From contig NZ_CP150218.1 of assembly GCF_037969875.1 (NCBI RefSeq), positions 1,736,001 through 1,800,000 of the forward strand: a stretch of DNA of 64,000 nt. Direction: 5' to 3'. A model generated the notes under the pieces. That model made no database searches and was not told the DNA's origin. It worked only from the letters and a program-made list of their open reading frames with translations. The stretch is from Paenibacillus sp. FSL R7-0337 (GTDB lineage: Bacteria; Bacillota; Bacilli; Paenibacillales; Paenibacillaceae). The position numbers and the translations under genes are program-made. Shown here in pieces: positions 61,467-64,000 of the stretch (the first letter of the stretch is position 1; every line of letters begins with the position of its first letter).

Positions 61467-64000
61467 TTACTTCCGCAAAGGGTACTGGAATCTGTATTCC
61501 CCGGAGCCGAGCGTAACCTTCACCGCCCGTGCCAGCTGCTCAGCGGAATGAATACCGGAGGCTTGCTCAAGCGGCTGTCCAGCCGCCATGCCTGTCTCCG
61601 ACACTTCCGCCAGCAAGGCGTCCGGCAACAGCACCGTAGCCGAAGTATTCGGCGGAACCACGGCGGTCAGCCCCATTTTCCCGGAATCTATCTTCCATTC
61701 AGAGCGGATCATTCCGTACATCGACTCCAGTCCGGCAGCAGCCGAGGTCAGTCCGCCTCCCGGATGTGGCTGGATCAGAAACTGCTTATAGCCCGGCCCT
61801 TCCTCTGTCTGCCCGATCCCGGCCACATAGCGGTACAGGAAGTCCCCTACCGCCCCGTAAGCATAGTGGTTGAAGGAATTCATATCCTTGCTCCAAAAGC
61901 TGCCGTCCTCCTTAATCCCGTCCCAATGCTCCCAGATCGTAGTGGCCCCGCGGGTAATCTGGTACAGCCAGGATGGGTAATCCGTCTGTAGTAAGAGCTT
62001 GTAGGCAGCGTCATAACGGCCCCCATCCGCCAGCACCAAATTCAGATAAGGCGTTCCGACGAAGCCTGTCGTAAGGTGATACCCGCTCGCTTCCAGCAGC
62101 CCGATAAGTCTCGCTAGCGTGCGGTCCTTTGCATTCCCCTCCACTAGTCCGAACATTAACGCCAGCACACAGGCTGTTTGGGTAGCCGTAACTTCCTGCC
62201 CCGCTGGTAGGATATACGCTTGGTTGAACGCATCCTTGACCCGGTGATGAAGCTGCGAGTATTTCTCCACATCTTCGGTCCGGCCCAGCACCTTCGCCGT
62301 CTTCTCCATCAGCTGAACCGAATAGGCATAGAAGGCCGTTGCGATATAATTCCGGTCCGTAGCACCCACAAGACTGTCTGCCTTGGCATCCAGACCCAGC
62401 CAATCTCCGAAATGGTCGCCGGTATTCCACAGGAACTCATTAGTCCCCTGGCGGCGGATATACTCCACCCAGCCCTGCATACTGCTGTACTGCTGCTCCA
62501 GAATCCGCATATCGCCATAACACTGGTAGATCGTCCACGGACAGATGACCGCCGCATCTCCCCACGCCGCAGAGGAATGTGCCTCCTCCCCCAATACATG
62601 CGGAATCACGTAAGGAACTCCTCCATCCTCCCGCTGATCGGCAGACAGATCCCTCAGCCATTTGCTGAAAAAAGGTGCCACATTCATCAGATACGCCGAG
62701 GTGCGGATGAACATCTGCGCGTCCCCGGTCCACCCGAGCCGTTCATCGCGCTGGGGGCAGTCGGTCGGCACATCGACGAAATTGCCCTTTTGCCCCCACA
62801 GGATGTTGTGCTGGAGCTGATTCAGCAGTGCATTGGAACAGGTAAAGGTGCCCGTCGGCTCCATATCCGAATGCAGCACCACGCCTGTGAAGTCCTGCAG
62901 ATCCAGCGGGTCCGGGAACCCGATCAGTTGCACATACCGTAAGCCCTGGAAGGTAAAACGCGGCTGGAAGCTCTCCCGGCCCCCGCTGCCGGCGATATAA
63001 GTAACAGTCTGCCGGGCTGCCCGCAGGTTCTCTGTATACACATTGCCCCCCTGGTCCAGCACCTCGAAATGCCGCAGCTGATATTCCTGTCCCGCCGCGC
63101 CTTCTACGGTGAACCGCAGCCAGCCGACCATATTCTGGCCCATATCGAGCACCATCTCCCCCGCCGGAGTGCGGATGAGGGCCACAGGAGCCAATTCCTG
63201 GACTGCCCGGACCGGATCATTCTCCTGCGCAAGCAGAATTTTCTTGGTATACGGAAGAATCTCCGCCGGTGTCCACAGCGTGTCGTCATACCCCGGCGTG
63301 CTGAAGCCGTGCTGCACCAGCCGGGCGTCATAGGTCTCCCCGTGATACAGCTCCGACATCTGCAGCGGGCCGGGCATCACCTTCCACTGCGGGCCGGTTC
63401 CTATGATCTGCTCCGTGCCGTCCTCAAAGGTGAGATGAAGCTGCATCAGCAGCGCTGTACGGCTGCCATAGATATACTTCCTGTGCTCCCAGCCTAGAAT
63501 TCCTTTGTACCAGCCGTTCCCGAGCCAGGCACCAGCCGCATTGTCCCCAAGGTTAAGCAGCGGGGTCACATCATAAGTCTGGTATTGCAGACGCTGGCTG
63601 TAACTGGTCCACCCGGGATTGAGATAAGTATCGCCTACCCGCACGCCGTTCAGCTCCAGCTCATACAACCCGAGACTGGTCACATAGATTCTGGCGCGGG
63701 CGACCGGCCGGTCCACATGGAAGCTTCCGCGCAGCAGCGGGCTTTGCTCTGCTTCTTCCGCAAGGCAGGCCAGCGGAGCCGTAATCCATTCTGCAGTCCA
63801 CTCCTCCGGCGAGAGCAGCCCCATCTCCCACCAGGCCGCCCCGGACCACTCTGTGGGACGATGGTGCTGATCCCATATTTTCACCCGGTAATAATAACGC
63901 GTCCTGGACTGCAGCTCCAGCTCCTTCAGCTCAATGTGAAGGGAGTCCCCGGACTCCAATCTGCCCGAATCCCACCATACGCTCCCGAAATCCGCCGCGC
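61467..64000 (-). CDS. Alpha-L-rhamnosidase, GH78 (5' end beyond the window)
   Basis: An inverting glycosidase releasing terminal L-rhamnose. About 844 codons are visible. The frame stays open to the right edge (reading ADFGSVWWDSGRLESGDS at the edge), so the true start lies outside. The N-terminal beta-sandwich segments include TRYYYRVKIWDQ and TSLGLYELELNGVRVGDTYLNPGWTSY in pieces. The catalytic (alpha/alpha)6 barrel has DVPTDCPQRDERLGWTGDAQMF with the conserved acidic residues and GATTIWEHWDGIKEDGSF. No signal peptide can be judged. With the acetylesterase and uxa genes it supports rhamnogalacturonan degradation. A terminator follows. Confidence 0.95.
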   Translation of the reverse strand, partial: AADFGSVWWDSGRLESGDSLHIELKELELQSRTRYYYRVKIWDQHHRPTEWSGAAWWEMGLLSPEEWTAEWITAPLACLAEEAEQSPLLRGSFHVDRPVARARIYVTSLGLYELELNGVRVGDTYLNPGWTSYSQRLQYQTYDVTPLLNLGDNAAGAWLGNGWYKGILGWEHRKYIYGSRTALLMQLHLTFEDGTEQIIGTGPQWKVMPGPLQMSELYHGETYDARLVQHGFSTPGYDDTLWTPAEILPYTKKILLAQENDPVRAVQELAPVALIRTPAGEMVLDMGQNMVGWLRFTVEGAAGQEYQLRHFEVLDQGGNVYTENLRAARQTVTYIAGSGGRESFQPRFTFQGLRYVQLIGFPDPLDLQDFTGVVLHSDMEPTGTFTCSNALLNQLQHNILWGQKGNFVDVPTDCPQRDERLGWTGDAQMFIRTSAYLMNVAPFFSKWLRDLSADQREDGGVPYVIPHVLGEEAHSSAAWGDAAVICPWTIYQCYGDMRILEQQYSSMQGWVEYIRRQGTNEFLWNTGDHFGDWLGLDAKADSLVGATDRNYIATAFYAYSVQLMEKTAKVLGRTEDVEKYSQLHHRVKDAFNQAYILPAGQEVTATQTACVLALMFGLVEGNAKDRTLARLIGLLEASGYHLTTGFVGTPYLNLVLADGGRYDAAYKLLLQTDYPSWLYQITRGATTIWEHWDGIKEDGSFWSKDMNSFNHYAYGAVGDFLYRYVAGIGQTEEGPGYKQFLIQPHPGGGLTSAAAGLESMYGMIRSEWKIDSGKMGLTAVVPPNTSATVLLPDALLAEVSETGMAAGQPLEQASGIHSAEQLARAVKVTLGSGEYRFQYPLRK

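Overview
The window looks like a chromosomal segment of a Paenibacillus-type Firmicute. I base this on moderate-high GC coding DNA with AT-rich intergenic regions, strong AAGGAGG-type ribosome binding sites, many Rho-independent terminators, lipoproteins with Gram-positive lipoboxes, and a gene set typical of plant-polysaccharide-degrading Bacillales. This is inference from content; no rRNA is present. I saw no tRNA, rRNA, CRISPR array, phage, transposase or insertion sequence.

Layout. (1) 1-6.4 kb: a beta-glucoside PTS permease plus 6-phospho-beta-glucosidase, then a CynX/NimT-like transporter with an isochorismatase-like hydrolase, divergent from an AraC regulator. (2) 6.4-12 kb: a nitrite-assimilation operon nirB-nirD-nirC, read leftwards, with two perfect TGTGA-N6-TCACA sites 21 bp apart. 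Next come a duplicated-domain lipoprotein and the Fe-S/NO repair protein ScdA. (3) 12-19.4 kb: an XRE regulator overlapping a membrane protein gene, an HxlR regulator, a Gfo/Idh/MocA oxidoreductase, a TVP38-type membrane protein, the methionine sulfoxide reductase fusion MsrAB, a DUF4349 lipoprotein and a 50-codon DUF1540 gene. (4) 19.5-27.6 kb: metE, uppP, an Old Yellow Enzyme gene with a MarR regulator, a SemiSWEET protein, a methyltransferase, a YitT protein and a short Crp/Fnr protein. (5) 27.7-31.4 kb: fruR-fruK-fruA. (6) 31.8-41.4 kb: housekeeping and stress genes (AI-2E-type permease, ung, rnhA, TetR, two lipoproteins, Mn catalase, AlkC-like repair protein).

(7) 41.6-49.1 kb: a hexuronate cluster, made of a LacI regulator, uxaB, uxaA, uxaC, a rhamnogalacturonan-acetylesterase-like SGNH hydrolase and a TIM-barrel sugar isomerase. 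(8) 49.1-50.05 kb: a repeat-rich region without credible genes. (9) 50.05-55.7 kb: an L-fucose operon (fucI, rhamnulokinase-like kinase, fucA, fucU) divergent from a DeoR regulator. (10) 55.7-64 kb: UlaG-like hydrolase, monooxygenase-like protein, nadE, a GreA-like protein preceded by a tiny coupled ORF, a methyltransferase, an Rrf2 regulator, and an alpha-L-rhamnosidase cut by the right window edge.

The 41-64 kb part reads as a pectin/rhamnogalacturonan utilisation region. Rhamnosidase and acetylesterase would act on side groups, and the uxa and fuc genes would catabolise the released galacturonate and fucose. I found no clear new defence or biosynthetic system. The most interesting material is regulatory and repetitive: the paired sites at nirB, shared operator-like words in the uronate and fucose clusters, phased decamers at fruR, two families of dispersed hairpin repeats, a duplicated hairpin between uxaB and uxaA, and the decayed duplicate of a gene's 3' end.
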